Origin: an uncultured Chromatiaceae bacterium
Lineage (GTDB): Bacteria > Pseudomonadota > Gammaproteobacteria > Enterobacterales > Alteromonadaceae
Direction: 5' to 3'
Assembly (NCBI GenBank): GCA_946482325.1
Contig: CAMLRA010000017.1
Coordinates: 1 to 44,152 of the forward strand
DNA: 44,152 bases
Position numbers and translations under genes: made by a program. Below the pieces are notes generated by a model that saw only the letters and a program-made list of their open reading frames with translations, had not been told where the DNA came from and did no database searches. Positions 43,195-44,152 of this stretch are shown here, one piece after another; positions within the stretch are counted from its first letter, which is position 1, and each line of letters starts with the position of its first letter.

Positions 43195-44152
43195 TGCAGC
43201 CTTTGAATTTTATGCAACTGCCGCTGCAGGGCACATCGCTGATTGAAGCCAGTGCCGGCACCGGCAAAACTTATACGATTGCGGCTTTGTATCTGCGCCT
43301 GGTGCTGGGGCATGGCCTGACGGCACCATTGCGGCCAGACGAAATTCTGGTCGTGACTTTTACTGAAGCCGCCACGGCAGAGCTCAAAGGCCGTATTCAG
43401 CAGCGCCTGAGCGACGCCGCATTGGTGTTTGCCGGTGAACTGCCGGCCGAGGATGCAGCGCTTGAGGCTTTGCTGGCGGCTTTTCCAGCGGAGCAACATG
43501 CCGCCTGCGCCCGTCAGCTTGACTTGGCGGCACAGTGGATGGACGAAGCCGCAGTCGCTACGATCCACGGCTGGGCCAAACGCATGCTCAGTGAACATGC
43601 TTTTGCCTGTGGCAGTCAGTTTGAACACGAGCTGGTGACCGACCAGAGCAGTTTGCAGCAACAAGTGGTGATGGATTACTGGCGCTCTGAAATTTATCCG
43701 TTGCCGCTGCCGTTATTTGTGCGTTATCAGCAGAGTTTTGCCAGTCCCGAGCAGCTTTGGCAGGCCTTGTTACCGCTGTGGCAGGAAGCGCTGGCTGCGC
43801 CGCTACAGCCTTTAGCCATGCTGCTGGAGCAGGAAATTACTCAGCGCCGCGAGCAACTCACCGCGTTAAAAGCGCCGTGGCGCGACTGGCTGCCGGAACT
43901 TGCTGCGCTGATAGATCAGGGCAGGGCTTCAGGTCTGACCAACAACACCAAACTCAGGGCTGATTATGTGGCGAAATGGCTGCAGGGCCTGACGGATTGG
44001 TGTGATAACGCTGAATTGGTCTGGCCTGAGATTGGCAAAGGTCTGGAGCGACTGACCCCAGACGGCATGGCCGAGGCCTGGAAAGGTGCGCCGCCGCAGC
44101 ACCCGGCCTTTGAGGCCATGGCGCGCTTACCACAAGCCTTAACTGATTTGCC
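43194..44152 (+). CDS. recB: exodeoxyribonuclease V subunit beta (RecB), 5' part only
   Basis: The first 319 codons of RecB, the UvrD-like 3'-5' helicase and nuclease subunit of RecBCD; the rest lies beyond the window. Walker A is ASAGTGKTYT (residues about 18-28), followed by LVVTFTEAATAELKGRIQ (motif Ia) and VATIHGWAKRML (motif Ic), all typical of RecB. The ATG at 43194 shares a base with the recC stop, so translation is coupled. recD is expected downstream. Confidence 0.95.
   Translation, partial: MQPLNFMQLPLQGTSLIEASAGTGKTYTIAALYLRLVLGHGLTAPLRPDEILVVTFTEAATAELKGRIQQRLSDAALVFAGELPAEDAALEALLAAFPAEQHAACARQLDLAAQWMDEAAVATIHGWAKRMLSEHAFACGSQFEHELVTDQSSLQQQVVMDYWRSEIYPLPLPLFVRYQQSFASPEQLWQALLPLWQEALAAPLQPLAMLLEQEITQRREQLTALKAPWRDWLPELAALIDQGRASGLTNNTKLRADYVAKWLQGLTDWCDNAELVWPEIGKGLERLTPDGMAEAWKGAPPQHPAFEAMARLPQALTDL

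Overview
The window is an uninterrupted stretch of core chromosome from a gammaproteobacterium. I place it in the Alteromonadales-like group (Rheinheimera, Arsukibacterium or Alishewanella type); this rests on gene content and neighbourhoods, not on a database search. Blocks known from E. coli are conserved (bcp-gcvR/dapA-bamC, pheS-pheT-ihfA, ybgA-like/phr, yejK/yejL-yejM, yffB-dapE). They are mixed with families typical of Alteromonadales and Vibrionales (DUF2066, DUF2897, DUF3581, VC2046/SO_2500). I saw no insertion sequence, prophage, integrase or CRISPR array.

Layout. 1-3293 (minus): a partial TonB-dependent receptor closely resembling the PQQ importer PqqU (YncD), a periplasmic PQQ-dependent aldose dehydrogenase and a beta-class GST. 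3346-4358 (minus): bcp and gcvR, divergent from dapA-bamC (plus, 4501-6472), which ends in a strong terminator. 6569-12562 (plus): DUF2066-hda, pheS, pheT and ihfA, ending in another strong terminator. 12642-18851 (plus): six tightly packed genes, namely DUF523/DUF1722, CPD photolyase, NTF2-like, FAD oxidoreductase, DUF1365 and a Cfa-family methyltransferase; this looks like a light/oxidative-stress lipid-modification operon. 18914-21325: a GAF-GAF-GGDEF-EAL c-di-GMP protein.

21380-24928 (minus): CvfB-like S1 protein, YaeQ, a DUF2061 protein, a reduced YejM/LapC and YejL; yejK diverges at 24998. 26054-29091 (minus): DUF2897, an M15 peptidase, dapE, YffB and an EIIA-Glc-like protein lacking the phospho-histidine. 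29092-29593 is a 500-bp gene-free stretch with a DnaA-box palindrome, followed by yfbV. 30066-31509 (minus): a CbiM-like membrane protein and xthA. Then come a YgjP-type metallopeptidase and deoC (plus), tRNA-Tyr(GTA) (minus), a VC2046-family protein (plus), YchJ (minus) and a LexA-controlled sulA (minus). The plus strand continues with DUF3581, yciI-galE, a TPR diguanylate cyclase, recC and the 5' part of recB, which runs off the window.

Most genes are housekeeping. The most interesting points are: (i) a PQQ importer next to a PQQ enzyme, suggesting cofactor scavenging; (ii) the photolyase operon, whose methyltransferase has lost two bicarbonate-site residues of classical CFA synthase; (iii) the EIIA-Glc-like protein with Ser at the phosphorylation site; (iv) a LapC/YejM homologue with an eroded periplasmic domain; (v) a tandemly duplicated dapE start. 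I found no clearly unprecedented system; these are hypotheses to test.
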